From a virus, in IMG/VR virus record IMGVR_UViG_3300042565_003770, positions 1 to 47,802 of that record: a DNA stretch of 47,802 nucleotides. One strand, 5' to 3'. Below, in pieces: positions 40,341 through 47,802 of the stretch (positions within the stretch are counted from its first letter, which is position 1; each line of letters begins with the position of its first letter). Under the pieces are notes generated by a model. That model searched no databases. It was not told where the DNA came from and was given only the letters and a program-made list of their open reading frames with translations. A program made the position numbers and the translations under genes.

Positions 40341-41021
40341 CTACGACGCTCCGGTACCGTCCATGTAGCGCGCTTCGAGCGCGATCAGGAAGTAGGGGAG
40401 GGAGGGGGTCATCTCCTCTGGCGTGAGCTGCTGGAGCTCGGTGAGGAGCTGCCACCTGTGGCCTCGGTGGGATCGAGGGTCTACCCGGAGCGCCCCCGAG
40501 GCCATCACCTCGTAGAGGGAGACGACGAACCGCCGTCCGTGGGGGTTCGTGAGGACGGGTGTCCGCGTGAGGAGGTTCCCCACGACCGCCTCAACGCCCA
40601 GCTCCTCGCGGAGCTCGCGACGCAGGGCTTCCTCGTGCGTCTGATCCTCCTCGACCTTCCCGCCCGGCATCTCCCACAGCCCGTCGTAGTCCCCGACGCG
40701 CTGCGCGGTGAAGAACGCCCCTGCAGCGTTCCGCAGGCACCCCGCCACCACCTCGATGACGGGAAGCCGGCTCAGCGCCTGGCGGAGCTCGCTCGCGTGG
40801 TGTGCCTCGAGTTCTGGCAAGAACTTCGCCCAGCACTCGTCGCAGGCGAAGCTCTCTACCACCGACATTTTCACCTGCGTCCCAGGCAGGCTGTAGAGCT
40901 TCGTCGGCTCATAGAGCCGGCTTTTCGCTGGCCGCTTGCAACTGTACGGCGTGCCCAGGCGAGGGCGATGACAGGGATGCTCACCCTGTCCGTCCCACCC
41001 ACATCGACAAGTTGGGTTCAT
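40341..41021 (-). CDS. Nudix hydrolase with N-terminal Cys-rich module
   Basis: The 226-residue protein starts at the ATG overlapping the ThyX stop. Residues 121-143 form the Nudix box GKVEEDQTHEEALRRELREE followed by LGV (G-x5-E-x7-R-E-x-x-E-E-x-G). Nudix enzymes hydrolyse nucleoside diphosphates linked to another group, for example oxidised dNTPs or NAD. The N-terminal 65 residues contain Cys at 5, 7, 17, 28, 60 and 63 (CRCGWDGQGEHPC, ESFACDECW), a probable zinc module absent from simple MutT proteins. The neighbouring ThyX suggests dNTP metabolism. The frame's longer upstream reading is antisense noise. Confidence 0.9.
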   Translation of the reverse strand: MNPTCRCGWDGQGEHPCHRPRLGTPYSCKRPAKSRLYEPTKLYSLPGTQVKMSVVESFACDECWAKFLPELEAHHASELRQALSRLPVIEVVAGCLRNAAGAFFTAQRVGDYDGLWEMPGGKVEEDQTHEEALRRELREELGVEAVVGNLLTRTPVLTNPHGRRFVVSLYEVMASGALRVDPRSHRGHRWQLLTELQQLTPEEMTPSLPYFLIALEARYMDGTGAS

Positions 41022-41926
41022 GCGAGCCTCAGCTTCTTGAGGAAGGCATGGCGGTCGCGGCCGCTGCCCACGCCGTGGCGGTCCAGCATCTCCTCCAGGA
41101 TGCCCTTCAGGTGCGCGTCCGGGTCCCGGTTGTCGCTGGCGGACAGGTCGTCCTGGAAGGACTTCCAGTCCTGGACGATGTCGAGGAGCATCGCCATGTC
41201 CTGCTTGCTGAAGGTCACCGCCTCCAGCTGGAAGTCGGTGAACGCCTCGGCCGTGAGCGGGCACCAGTCCTGCACGATCTTCCAGATCGCCTCTGCGTAC
41301 TGCCGGACCTCCCACTGCGCGTGCGGGTCGAGGCGCAACTTGAGCATGTGCAGGAGGTTGTGCAGATCCCACGTGGTCACCCAGTGGGTGTAGGTCGAGA
41401 CCGGCAGCCCCATGCGCGCCGTCTCCAGTGCCATCCCCGCCTCGACGAACTGGTGGTAGGTGGCGAAGGCGTCGTCCGCCTCGTCGACCATCTGGTTGCG
41501 GAGCTGCACCGCTTCCTCGAGCGGGAACGGACCCGCACGGCCCTGCTTGTTGTCGGTGGCCTGGTAGCAGATCTGGGACACCGGGGGCGTGGAGTACTCC
41601 TCCGGGAGCACCGAGTACCGACCCGACACCTCGTTCAGGGACTGCGTCCGGTGGCGCACGAGCTGGCGCGCCACGAAGATGGGCAGCTTGATGTCGAGGG
41701 TGATGACCGCCTGCTCGAAGGGGCTGGTGTGACGGTGTCGCATCAGGTAGCGGAGCAACCCGCGGGTGTCGGACCTCTTCCGTCCGCCCTCGTACGAGAG
41801 GCGGGCCACCTGCTCGATGCGCTCGTCGCTGCCCATGCAGTCGACGAAGAAGACATGCCCGATCCCGTCGAGCAGCTTCATCTTGTAATCCTGGCCGTAC
41901 ACGTTCCTCAGTCCTTCGGCGTTCAC
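41018..41926 (-). CDS. thyX: Flavin-dependent thymidylate synthase
   Basis: ThyX makes dTMP from dUMP using FAD, NADPH and methylene-tetrahydrofolate. Starting at the GTG with AGGAG upstream and a GTGA overlap, the protein has 302 residues. The signature RHRTQSLNEVSGRYS (91-105) matches RHRx7S with its extended S-x-N-E-x-S-x-R-Y, and an upstream MRHRHTSPFEQ segment (62-72) is present. It is slightly longer than typical phage ThyX, with a C-terminal helical extension. It is coupled to the Nudix gene and an upstream small gene. A phage copy supports dTTP supply during replication. Confidence 0.97.
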   Translation of the reverse strand: MNAEGLRNVYGQDYKMKLLDGIGHVFFVDCMGSDERIEQVARLSYEGGRKRSDTRGLLRYLMRHRHTSPFEQAVITLDIKLPIFVARQLVRHRTQSLNEVSGRYSVLPEEYSTPPVSQICYQATDNKQGRAGPFPLEEAVQLRNQMVDEADDAFATYHQFVEAGMALETARMGLPVSTYTHWVTTWDLHNLLHMLKLRLDPHAQWEVRQYAEAIWKIVQDWCPLTAEAFTDFQLEAVTFSKQDMAMLLDIVQDWKSFQDDLSASDNRDPDAHLKGILEEMLDRHGVGSGRDRHAFLKKLRLA

Positions 41927-42231
41927 GGGATCTCCTTGGCCACACAGAGGCGGCGCGGTTCGTTGGGACCCTCGACCACCATGAGGCGGTAGCCGGGGCA
42001 GTAGTACATGAAGAGGTCGTTCAGGATGCCGAAGGCCGAGACCTCGAGCATCCCCTCCTCGCCGCTTCGACACACGACCTTGGCGCCACCGTTCCGCGCG
42101 CTCTCCATCTCATCCCGGAACGTGAGGGCAAGCCCTTCAGCCGCTCCAGCCCCGTCCCGTACCCGATCACGTGTACGGAAGAGGCTCTCGTCCACCTCGT
42201 CGGGGATGCTGTCGAGTTTCTCGAGTTTCAT
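41923..42231 (-). CDS. Unknown protein, 102 residues
   Basis: It is coupled on both sides: ATGA with the upstream gene and GTGA with thyX. The N-terminal half is charged and helical; the C-terminal half (GILNDLFMYYCPGYRLMVVE) is more hydrophobic. The coupling to thyX suggests shared expression, but no function is visible. Confidence 0.75.
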   Translation of the reverse strand: MKLEKLDSIPDEVDESLFRTRDRVRDGAGAAEGLALTFRDEMESARNGGAKVVCRSGEEGMLEVSAFGILNDLFMYYCPGYRLMVVEGPNEPRRLCVAKEIP

Positions 42232-42416
42232 CGCTTCTTCCTCTGCGCCCTACGGCGCTGTTCTCTGTTCAACGGGGGCGCCGGCACGAGGTCGGCAGGG
42301 ATTCTCTGCTCCCACGGGAAGGGAGTCGCGTCGGTGTTGCTGATCGACAGGACGTAGGGCCCGGTCGTGGCGTTGGTGTACGGGAAAGCCGGCTTGTCGC
42401 TCACGGTCTCTTCCAT
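42228..42416 (-). CDS. Small unknown protein, 62 residues
   Basis: GGAGG four bases before ATG and an ATGA overlap at the end support this small gene. The product (MEETVSDKPAFPYTNATTGP...) is Pro/Thr-rich and ends in a basic tail (REQRRRAQRKKR). It may be a disordered nucleic-acid-binding peptide. No family is recognised. Confidence 0.7.
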   Translation of the reverse strand: MEETVSDKPAFPYTNATTGPYVLSISNTDATPFPWEQRIPADLVPAPPLNREQRRRAQRKKR

Positions 42417-42515
42417 GCGGCCTCCGCGCGTCGCTTCTTGTTGTCCAGGTACCGAAAAAGGACCTGCACGGGGATGGAGACCACCCCGCGCAGGACCCAG
42501 ATCAGACAGCCGGGG

Positions 42516-42881
42516 CTACCCCTCGGCCTTGGCACCACTGCCCCCGCGGAGGAACGCTGCCTGCTGCTGTTGCAGCTCGAAGGCACCAGCCTTCACGGAC
42601 TCAGTCACGGCACCCACCGCCTGGTGGAGCGTAAGCCCGGTGTACCGCATGAGCAGCTGGATGAGCGCCCGCTGCGTGTTGTCGACGAAGACGGCGGCCA
42701 TCCGGTGCTCCGGGATCCCCTTCTCGGGGTTCCCCGTCACGTTGGCGATGATGGGGAGGTCGGAGACGTCGCCGGTGGGGTCGTTGGTGACTGTCCCGAA
42801 GAAGAACGTGTCGACCCCGTGCTTCTCGAAGAGCGCGAGGAGTTCGGTCTGGAACGCGGGGAACTTCTTGGTGGAGATCAT
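42516..42881 (-). CDS. Unknown protein, 121 residues
   Basis: The ATG overlaps the stop of the VWA gene (ATGA). The N-terminus is mixed alpha/beta (MISTKKFPAFQTELLALFEK, then HGVDTFFFGTVTND), and the C-terminus is a Gln-rich helix (AFELQQQQAAFLRGG). The close coupling to the VWA protein suggests a functional link. No family is recognised. Confidence 0.75.
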   Translation of the reverse strand: MISTKKFPAFQTELLALFEKHGVDTFFFGTVTNDPTGDVSDLPIIANVTGNPEKGIPEHRMAAVFVDNTQRALIQLLMRYTGLTLHQAVGAVTESVKAGAFELQQQQAAFLRGGSGAKAEG

Positions 42882-44806
42882 GTGCGTGCGAGTCCTTTCT
42901 GGATGTGAGCGGCAGCGAGGATGCGGATGGCCTTGGGCAGCTCGACGGCGACCTCGTCGAACGAGCTGACCATGCCGTACCCACCCACGCCGAACGCGGT
43001 GTTGTACTGGATGGTGGCCTGCTCCACCGTGGTGCTGGTGTGGCGGATGGCCAGGGTGGAGAGGGGGATCTTGTCTGCCCGCATCTCAGAGAGGACTGCG
43101 TGCAGGTCCGTGAGGGGGTTTCCGGTGCTGTTGCGTGCGCGGACGCTGGTCGGCCAGCCGTCCGTCACGAGCATCACCGCGCGCTTCGTGGGTGCCTTCG
43201 CGCCCCACTTGTGCGCGACGTCGAGCGCCTGCACCGTGCAGGTCGACCCGTACCGGATGCCGGACGTCGTGGGCCCGCCGACCTTGTCGAAGATGTAGAG
43301 GGCGTCGGAGAACCCCCACATGAATGCCTTCGACCGGATGGCCTGCACCGCGAAGATGGAGTCCGCCAGCGCCCGCTCGGTCAACGGGAGGGCCTGCCCC
43401 ATCGTCATCGAGCCGCTGACGTCGAAGAGGAACAGCAGCTCGAACTTCGCCACCCGCACCGTCTTGTCGTAGAAGGGGCGGTCCAGCTCGCCGGCACCCA
43501 GGGCGCCCAGGAACCGATCGCTGTTGAAGTCGCCCTCGAAGTCGCGCTTCCGGCGCTTCTGCATGCGCAGTTGCTCGAGGATCCTCCGGTTCTCGTACCC
43601 GACCTGGGTGGGACCCGGGAGCTCGCGCGTGGGGGTCACGTGCCGGATGGGGATTCCGACCTCCTGGGACCACCCCAGGTGCGTCACGGCGTTCGACTCG
43701 TCCGGCGTGTCCTGCCGGCGCATCATCGCCCTCCTGGCCTCCTCCAGGCGGTCCTGGAGGTCGTCCGCGCCCTGGGCCATGATGAGGCCGAAGGGCGTGG
43801 TGCCCGACTCGTCCGTCTCCTTGTCGTCAGCGCTCAGGAGCTTGTCGATGGCGATCATCTGGCGGTGCTGCTTCCGCTCCGCCTTCTCACCCTGGCTGCC
43901 CGGCTTCGGGCGCGGCACGTTGCCGCCGATCTCGCCCTTGGACTCTCCGTCCGAGGGCGCGTGCGGTCCCGTCCGCGGAACCATGGAGAGGAGGAGCTTG
44001 AGCAGGTGCAGCGCCTGCTGCTTCCGCTCTTCCCGTTGCTGCGCGGGCCCGCTACCACCTCCCTGCGGAGGCGGCGGGTTGTTCGCCAGGAGCGCGTCGG
44101 AGATCTCTTCGACGAGCCGGGAGACGATGGCCAGGCACGCGACGCCGTCTACCCCCTCCACCAGGTTCAGCGCGCGCCGCATGGGGCGCCGACAGTCCTG
44201 GAAGTTCTGGGGCGCCTCCGGCGTCTCCACACCGGCGGCGTAGGCCCCGAGGAACGCGAGGAGGTTGACCTTCTTGGTCTCCAGCGACATGTCGTGCTCG
44301 CTGATGTCGTGCCACCGCTGCTGCAGCAGGGCACCGCCACCGCGGTAGATCTGGCTCCACGCCCAACAGCACCGCCAGTCCTCGACGATGTTCCACAGGT
44401 GGTGGATTACCTTGAAGAGGTGCTTCTCGTACGGCAGCGCCTCGTTGGTGCCCAGAGCCGCGCCGGCGGCATTCAGGAGCTTGCTCGCGAGCTTCTCCAC
44501 GAACTTCTGAGCCATGACGACGTCGGTCTCGAACAACCAGTGCGAGAGCTCGTGCTCTGTGACCAGGTACCCCTCGGGGTCCTGGAGCGGCGCCCAGATC
44601 GTGCTCGAGCAGTCCGTCTTCCCTCCCTCCGGGAAGCTGTCGACGAGCTTGATCTCCTTCACGTCGAGGAGGCCCGCGTAGGCGCGGATCAGGTTCTCTG
44701 CCCTCTGGCGGATGTACTCGGCATCCCCGGTCATGGGACCGAGGTCGAGTTCCGGCCGCTTGCGCGCCGGTGGGGGAGTGGCCCCGAGGCCCTGCGTGGT
44801 CATCAT
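42878..44806 (-). CDS. VWA-domain protein with HExxH metallopeptidase-like motif
   Basis: GGAG-TCGGC-ATG and an ATGATGA overlap mark a 642-residue protein. An N-terminal region carries TEHELSHWLFETD (83-95), an HExxH motif as in zinc peptidases, followed by a helical region. A long Lys/Glu/Gln linker leads to a C-terminal VWA domain with the MIDAS motif LFDVSGSMTMG (D near 462), a WGFSDALYIF strand and MLVTDGWPT. This layout resembles DUF2201-type metallopeptidase-plus-VWA proteins. VWA proteins commonly act as adaptors for MoxR AAA ATPases, and one is encoded three genes upstream. The target is unknown. Confidence 0.9.
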   Translation of the reverse strand: MMTTQGLGATPPPARKRPELDLGPMTGDAEYIRQRAENLIRAYAGLLDVKEIKLVDSFPEGGKTDCSSTIWAPLQDPEGYLVTEHELSHWLFETDVVMAQKFVEKLASKLLNAAGAALGTNEALPYEKHLFKVIHHLWNIVEDWRCCWAWSQIYRGGGALLQQRWHDISEHDMSLETKKVNLLAFLGAYAAGVETPEAPQNFQDCRRPMRRALNLVEGVDGVACLAIVSRLVEEISDALLANNPPPPQGGGSGPAQQREERKQQALHLLKLLLSMVPRTGPHAPSDGESKGEIGGNVPRPKPGSQGEKAERKQHRQMIAIDKLLSADDKETDESGTTPFGLIMAQGADDLQDRLEEARRAMMRRQDTPDESNAVTHLGWSQEVGIPIRHVTPTRELPGPTQVGYENRRILEQLRMQKRRKRDFEGDFNSDRFLGALGAGELDRPFYDKTVRVAKFELLFLFDVSGSMTMGQALPLTERALADSIFAVQAIRSKAFMWGFSDALYIFDKVGGPTTSGIRYGSTCTVQALDVAHKWGAKAPTKRAVMLVTDGWPTSVRARNSTGNPLTDLHAVLSEMRADKIPLSTLAIRHTSTTVEQATIQYNTAFGVGGYGMVSSFDEVAVELPKAIRILAAAHIQKGLART

Positions 44807-44997
44807 GCCGACTCCTGGAGCTCGTTGAAGAGGGTGAAGAAGCGCTCGCGCGCTTCCAGTGGGGAGAGGGGCACGATGGTGTACTCGAGCGCCGGCGGCA
44901 GGCTCGCCCACGCGCGGACGCGCTTCCCCTCCCACGAGGTGTGCGGCATCAGGTCTCGCTTCTCGGTGGCCAGTACCTCATTGTCCGCGAGGTGCAT
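44803..44997 (-). CDS. Small unknown protein, 64 residues
   Basis: GGAGG-AGTAG-ATG places the Shine-Dalgarno within the end of the upstream gene, and its TGA overlaps the VWA start. The product (MHLADNEVLATEKRDLMPHT...) ends in a helix (LEARERFFTLFNELQESA). Tight packing between the AAA and VWA genes suggests it belongs to the same system. Confidence 0.7.
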   Translation of the reverse strand: MHLADNEVLATEKRDLMPHTSWEGKRVRAWASLPPALEYTIVPLSPLEARERFFTLFNELQESA

Positions 44998-45198
44998 CTA
45001 CTCCTCCTTCTTGGGCTTGGCTGCGCGGATCGTGCCGGGCTTCCGGATCATCTTCACGCCCACCTGCCCGATGAACCCGCAGGAGCAGATGTAGAACGCC
45101 GGTAGGCCGGTCGGGCCCTCAGAGTGCGAGAGCAGGGTGACCGGCTTCTCGCAGCCAGGGCAGAACGAGCTCTCTTGGACCCGTGCGGTGTACGGCAT
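44998..45198 (-). CDS. Small zinc-ribbon protein, 66 residues
   Basis: The product has SFCPGCEKPVTL (Cys 13 and 16) and FYICSCGFIGQ (Cys 38 and 40), which together can form one zinc ribbon, followed by a basic tail (KPGTIRAAKPKKEE). GAGAGG precedes the ATG. It may bind nucleic acid or the neighbouring AAA/VWA proteins. No specific family is recognised. Confidence 0.75.
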   Translation of the reverse strand: MPYTARVQESSFCPGCEKPVTLLSHSEGPTGLPAFYICSCGFIGQVGVKMIRKPGTIRAAKPKKEE

Positions 45199-45221
45199 CT
45201 ACGCCCCCTCTCCGTGGATGA

Positions 45222-46262
45222 TCATCCCCACAGGTTCACCACGGTGATGTCGACGTTGAAGACGCTCTTCACGCGGCCGCGCAGGTCGCTCGTGTACTGG
45301 GCGTCGAACTTGCCCTCGAGCATCTTGAGCGCCATGGGGACCGACGCGAAGGAGAGGTAGTCCTCGACCACCTGCTCGAGGTCGCGGGTCGACAGGCCGT
45401 ACCCGTACTTCCCGCCGCGGGTCTCCTTCGCCAGGGACTGGAGGCTCCCGATGAACTTCACCTCCTCGGCGGAGGGCTTGCTCGGGAACTTCGAGTAGAG
45501 GATGGCCTGCTCGGTCTTGTCCTCCATGAAGGGCACCTCGATGAACTTGAAGCGGGACCGGAAGTCCTCGTTCAGGTCGTAGGTGCCGCCGTACCCAGGG
45601 TTCATCGTGCCGACGATCCAGAGTGTCGGCCGTGCGACGAGAACCTGCCCGGCCTTCACCTCGTCGCCCTCCTTCACCTGCACGAGGCTCTTCGCGACCT
45701 TCCAGTCGTGGGCCTCGCCGAGAGCGTCGACGACCAGGGTGGTCTGGTGCTCGTCGATCCCGTACATCTCGATGACCCTGCCGTCCCCGGGTGCCACCAC
45801 GGCCTCCGCCAGGCGGTACACGGCGCCGACGTGCGGCAGGTCGACTTCGCGCCGGTAGTCGGCGATGGAGTTGACGGCCTTCTGGGCCTCCTCGTTCAGC
45901 GCGTTGATCTCCTCGAGCACCAGCACGCACCTGCCCGTCTGGTTGGCCACGTCGATGGCGGTCGCGAGGACGCCCAGAGTGAAGTAGCTCTCGTCGAAGC
46001 TCTTGAGGGTGAACGCGCCGAGCAGGTGGCGGTCCCCGGTGTCGGCGGTGCAGCTCTTGCGCAGGAAGGGCACCTTGCGCTCGAAGGCCCACTGCTCGAT
46101 GTTCAGCGTCTTGCCCGCGCCCTTGGGGCCCTTCAGGATGAGGGGAGCCTTCCACGCGAGCTTGTCGAGGACGGCGAGGATGCCCGTCTTCTGGAAGCCG
46201 GGGAACGCCCGGGCGACGAGCTGGTCGGTGGAGATGCGGCGGATGTCGGTGTTCTCGTACAT
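45222..46262 (-). CDS. MoxR-type AAA ATPase with inserted barrel-like segment
   Basis: The 346-residue protein has Walker A GPKGAGKT (45-52), Walker B VLVLEEIN (113-120, Glu replacing the usual Asp), sensor 1 IVGTMNPGYGG (216-226) and arginine finger RSRF (235-238), characteristic of MoxR/RavA-like AAA proteins. Between Walker B and sensor 1, residues about 153-210 are an insertion (VVAPGDGRVIEM, then VQVKEGDEVKAGQVLV) resembling a lipoyl-type barrel-sandwich hybrid. MoxR ATPases usually pair with VWA proteins to remodel client complexes; a VWA gene follows three genes downstream. A terminator upstream means it has its own promoter. Confidence 0.9.
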   Translation of the reverse strand: MYENTDIRRISTDQLVARAFPGFQKTGILAVLDKLAWKAPLILKGPKGAGKTLNIEQWAFERKVPFLRKSCTADTGDRHLLGAFTLKSFDESYFTLGVLATAIDVANQTGRCVLVLEEINALNEEAQKAVNSIADYRREVDLPHVGAVYRLAEAVVAPGDGRVIEMYGIDEHQTTLVVDALGEAHDWKVAKSLVQVKEGDEVKAGQVLVARPTLWIVGTMNPGYGGTYDLNEDFRSRFKFIEVPFMEDKTEQAILYSKFPSKPSAEEVKFIGSLQSLAKETRGGKYGYGLSTRDLEQVVEDYLSFASVPMALKMLEGKFDAQYTSDLRGRVKSVFNVDITVVNLWG

Positions 46263-46304
46263 GACGTAGGTAGATTCCGGGTAAATGGTTGGGGGTACAA
46301 CAGA

Positions 46305-46331
46305 AACGGCCCAGGGGGTACCTGGGCCGTT
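46305..46331 (-). terminator. Hairpin terminator upstream of the AAA gene
   Basis: AACGGCCCAGG and CCTGGGCCGTT form a perfect 11-bp stem with a GGGTA loop, 24 bases beyond the stop of the 51-residue gene on the minus strand, followed by TCTGTTGT. It separates the ParB unit from the AAA-VWA unit. TTGTAC (minus strand) just after it may be part of the next promoter. Confidence 0.85.
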
Positions 46332-46355
46332 CTGCCTACATGGGGGAGTGGACCG

Positions 46356-46511
46356 CTACGCGTCGGCAGGCCGAGCAAAGACGGGGAGGGTTCGGGCCAC
46401 GGGGGTGTACCGGGGCCTGCCCTTGAAGTCGAAGGTCACGAGGAACAGGACGATGGCGCCCGTCAGCTCGCCGACTCCGAACACGATGTTGCTGTCTGCC
46501 CACGTGATCAT
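46356..46511 (-). CDS. Small protein with short hydrophobic helix, 51 residues
   Basis: This gene is too short for usual ORF cut-offs. GAGGAG lies five bases before ATG, overlapping the end of the ParB-like gene, and the frame runs to TAG at 46356-46358. The product begins MITWADSNIVFGVGELTGAI, continues VLFLVTFDFKG, and ends in a Pro/Arg-rich tail. The hydrophobic stretch (about 9-27) could be one membrane helix. Function unknown. Confidence 0.65.
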   Translation of the reverse strand: MITWADSNIVFGVGELTGAIVLFLVTFDFKGRPRYTPVARTLPVFARPADA

Positions 46512-46513
46512 GC

Positions 46514-47410
46514 CTACTCCTCGTCGGGGTCTTCCGCTTCCGCCTGCTCGACACCGGGCGAGGACTGTACCTCACCTTCCTCCGGCTCGTACTGGATGGC
46601 CGTCTTGGCTTCGTCCTCCGAGCAGAGCCCGAGGATGTAGCGGATGCCCATCGCGACCCCGTGCGCATTGCGCTTCTTGGGGTTCGTGCTGGCCTTCTCG
46701 GCGTCCGCCAGCATGTTCATCAGGCGCTTCTTGCTCGGCTTCGAGACCTTGTCGGGGTTCCCCTCGACCTTGGCGTCCTCGAGCTTGATGAGCTTCTCCG
46801 CGCCGGCGCGGGCCTGCTTGACCCGCTTGTCCTGGTCCTCCTTGGACAGGTTCTTGGCCAGCTCGTAGGCCGCGCTGATGGAGATGAGCTTCTCGCGAAG
46901 CGCCTTCTTCAGCTCGTCGCTGCCCTTGCGGTGGATGGTCAGGCGGAGCGAGATCCACTGGCCGCTCCGGTGCATCTTCTTGGCGAGGAACTCCTGCGAG
47001 TGGCCCTCTTCCTCCACCATCCGGAAGATCCACTCGCACTCGTCGACCGGGTCCACGTCGGCCCGCTCGATGTTCTCCACGCCGTTGAGGATCTTGGCGT
47101 CCTCCAGCGTGCCGCCGTACTGGGTGCAGCGCACCTCACCGTCGCCCCAGTCCGGGTCCAGGTTCGCGCGGATCCACTGGATGGCACGGAGGCGGCGGGA
47201 CCCGCACACGAGCTCGATGATGTCCGCCCCGTCCTCGGGGTCGGTCACCGACATGACGACGAGGGGGTTGAGCAGCCCGTCCGCGTAGATGCCCTCCGCG
47301 AACTCCTTGAGCGACTCCTCGTCGTACTGCGTGCGGATGTTCTTGACGTTGCGGCCGACCTTGATCTGCTCGATCGGCAGGTTGATCGTCTGATGCTCGA
47401 TCTGGTACAT
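46514..47410 (-). CDS. ParB-like nuclease/partition-domain protein
   Basis: The 298-residue protein starts after AGGA-ACTTC. The N-terminus has LPIEQIKVGRNVKNIRTQYD and ADGLLNPLVV, then the ParB signature CGSRRLRAIQW (about 69-79), with a variant NGVENIERADVDPVDECEW helix after it and a helix-turn-helix-like SQEFLAKKMHRSGQWISLRL (about 138-157). The C-terminus is charged, with an acidic tail. ParB/Noc-fold proteins bind DNA and CTP; phage versions can act in partition, transcription or DNA modification. There is no adjacent ParA gene, so plasmid-like partition is not supported here. Confidence 0.88.
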   Translation of the reverse strand: MYQIEHQTINLPIEQIKVGRNVKNIRTQYDEESLKEFAEGIYADGLLNPLVVMSVTDPEDGADIIELVCGSRRLRAIQWIRANLDPDWGDGEVRCTQYGGTLEDAKILNGVENIERADVDPVDECEWIFRMVEEEGHSQEFLAKKMHRSGQWISLRLTIHRKGSDELKKALREKLISISAAYELAKNLSKEDQDKRVKQARAGAEKLIKLEDAKVEGNPDKVSKPSKKRLMNMLADAEKASTNPKKRNAHGVAMGIRYILGLCSEDEAKTAIQYEPEEGEVQSSPGVEQAEAEDPDEE

Positions 47411-47450
47411 GAAGTTCCTGGGAGTTGAAGGTACGTTGGCGGGGACTAAT

Positions 47451-47456
47451 CCCTAT
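47451..47456 (-). promoter_or_regulatory. CATAGG variant box upstream of ParB-like gene
   Basis: The minus-strand sequence GTGGCATAGGGATTAGT contains CATAGG, one base off the CATAAG box, overlapping the TAG stop of the upstream gene and 41 bases before the ParB start. No clear dyad follows. It is included as a weaker member of the motif set. Confidence 0.3.
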
Positions 47457-47764
47457 GCCACCGGCGGCGCCGACTTTTCGCGCATGATCCACTTCTCGTG
47501 GATCGTGAAGCTGTAGGTGAACACGCTGTCGCCGTCCGCGGCGTCGAAGACGACCAGCCACCCGGCGCTGCCCACCTGCACCACCACGTCTTCGCCGACG
47601 TGGTGGACGCTCCGGCGCAGGGCTGCTGCGAGCTCCCCCACCACGTCGGCAGGTGGACCATCGCGGAAGTCCTTCACGGGCCGGATGCTCGTGCACGACC
47701 TGCAGATACCAGAGCACAGGTCTCGGAGGTGCCGCAGGTTCGGAGAGAAGGAGGGGAACTTCAC
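47453..47764 (-). CDS. Unknown protein, 103 residues
   Basis: The GTG start overlaps the upstream partial gene's TGA (GTGA). The N-terminus has paired Cys (DLCSGICRSC) and basic residues; the rest is beta-rich (VVVQVGSAGWLVVFDAADGD, then VFTYSFTIHEKWI). It ends MREKSAPPVA; the codons for REKSA share a 14-base exact match with the end of the regulator gene at 7646-7659. No family is recognised. Confidence 0.7.
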   Translation of the reverse strand: MKFPSFSPNLRHLRDLCSGICRSCTSIRPVKDFRDGPPADVVGELAAALRRSVHHVGEDVVVQVGSAGWLVVFDAADGDSVFTYSFTIHEKWIMREKSAPPVA

Positions 47765-47802
47765 GGGCGTACCTGCCCGGCCAGCAAAGGCCTCCCGCGC
47801 GT
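47761..47802 (-). CDS. C-terminal fragment of upstream minus-strand gene
   Basis: The window edge cuts a frame that reads TRGRPLLAGQVRP before a TGA overlapping the next gene's GTG. Only 13 codons are visible. The overlap geometry is the sole support. Confidence 0.4.
   Translation of the reverse strand, partial: TRGRPLLAGQVRP

Noticed and set aside
42401-42484. Possible 27-residue peptide from GTG (VVSIPVQVLFRYLDNKKRRA...)
   Set aside because: Hydrophobic then basic, so faintly plausible, but it has no Shine-Dalgarno, no ATG and overlaps the next gene by 16 bases.
46514-47410. Plasmid-type ParAB partition system
   Set aside because: No ParA-type ATPase or parS-like repeat cluster is seen next to the ParB-like gene within the window.
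1-47802. CRISPR arrays, insertion sequences, integrase/att sites, tRNA genes
   Set aside because: No regularly spaced repeats, transposase motifs, recombinase catalytic motifs or cloverleaf with a CCA-type end were recognised by eye; a tRNAscan-SE and ISfinder run would be decisive.

Overview
This window looks like part of the genome of a large, GC-rich, contractile-tailed (myovirus-type) double-stranded DNA bacteriophage. The evidence is a terminase large subunit, an HK97-type major capsid protein candidate, a tail sheath, a tail tube candidate, densely packed genes with many ATGA/GTGA/TGATG stop-start overlaps, and no host housekeeping block, rRNA or recognisable tRNA. The host cannot be named from the sequence; base composition suggests a high-GC bacterium.

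Layout. The plus strand carries the virion programme. Positions 1-2081 hold unknown genes. TerL is at 4728-6521. From 8441 to 15957 there is a block of assembly proteins, including a probable prohead protease (10646-12559) and several Ala/Gly-rich or coiled-coil proteins. The decoration-protein candidate and major capsid protein follow at 16026-17805, then head-completion and connector candidates to 22643, a very large tail sheath (22648-27135), a second repeat-containing structural protein, and the tail tube candidate (28654-29355). Three unusual large proteins close the cluster: an SNF2-type helicase (29365-31839), a kinase-like protein (31846-32952), and a multidomain protein with a phage pyrophosphatase-like domain plus an acetyltransferase-like domain (33144-35417). 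I recognise no portal gene; it may lie before the window.

The minus strand carries non-virion genes in separate islands: 2095-4672 (RNase HII and unknowns), 6582-8373 (membrane protein, coiled-coil protein, helix-turn-helix regulator), a small gene at 32881-33081, and a long block at 35311-47802. That block encodes a macrodomain, a DUF2135/YfaP-like protein, a Nudix hydrolase, ThyX, a HExxH/VWA protein, a MoxR-type AAA ATPase and a ParB-like protein. Nucleotide metabolism (ThyX, Nudix), RNA/DNA hybrid processing (RNase HII), ADP-ribose chemistry (macrodomain) and a MoxR-VWA remodelling pair are therefore grouped away from the structural genes.

Three system-level patterns stand out. First, a short motif of the form (D/E)-x-x-K-(V/I/L)-A, often inside an A-F-x-D-E context, recurs through the plus-strand virion proteins and looks like a shared processing, packaging or docking signal. 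Second, the exact hexamer CATAAG precedes five minus-strand genes, usually with a dyad between it and the start codon, and looks like a phage-specific promoter or operator. Third, hairpin terminators separate most of the transcription units.
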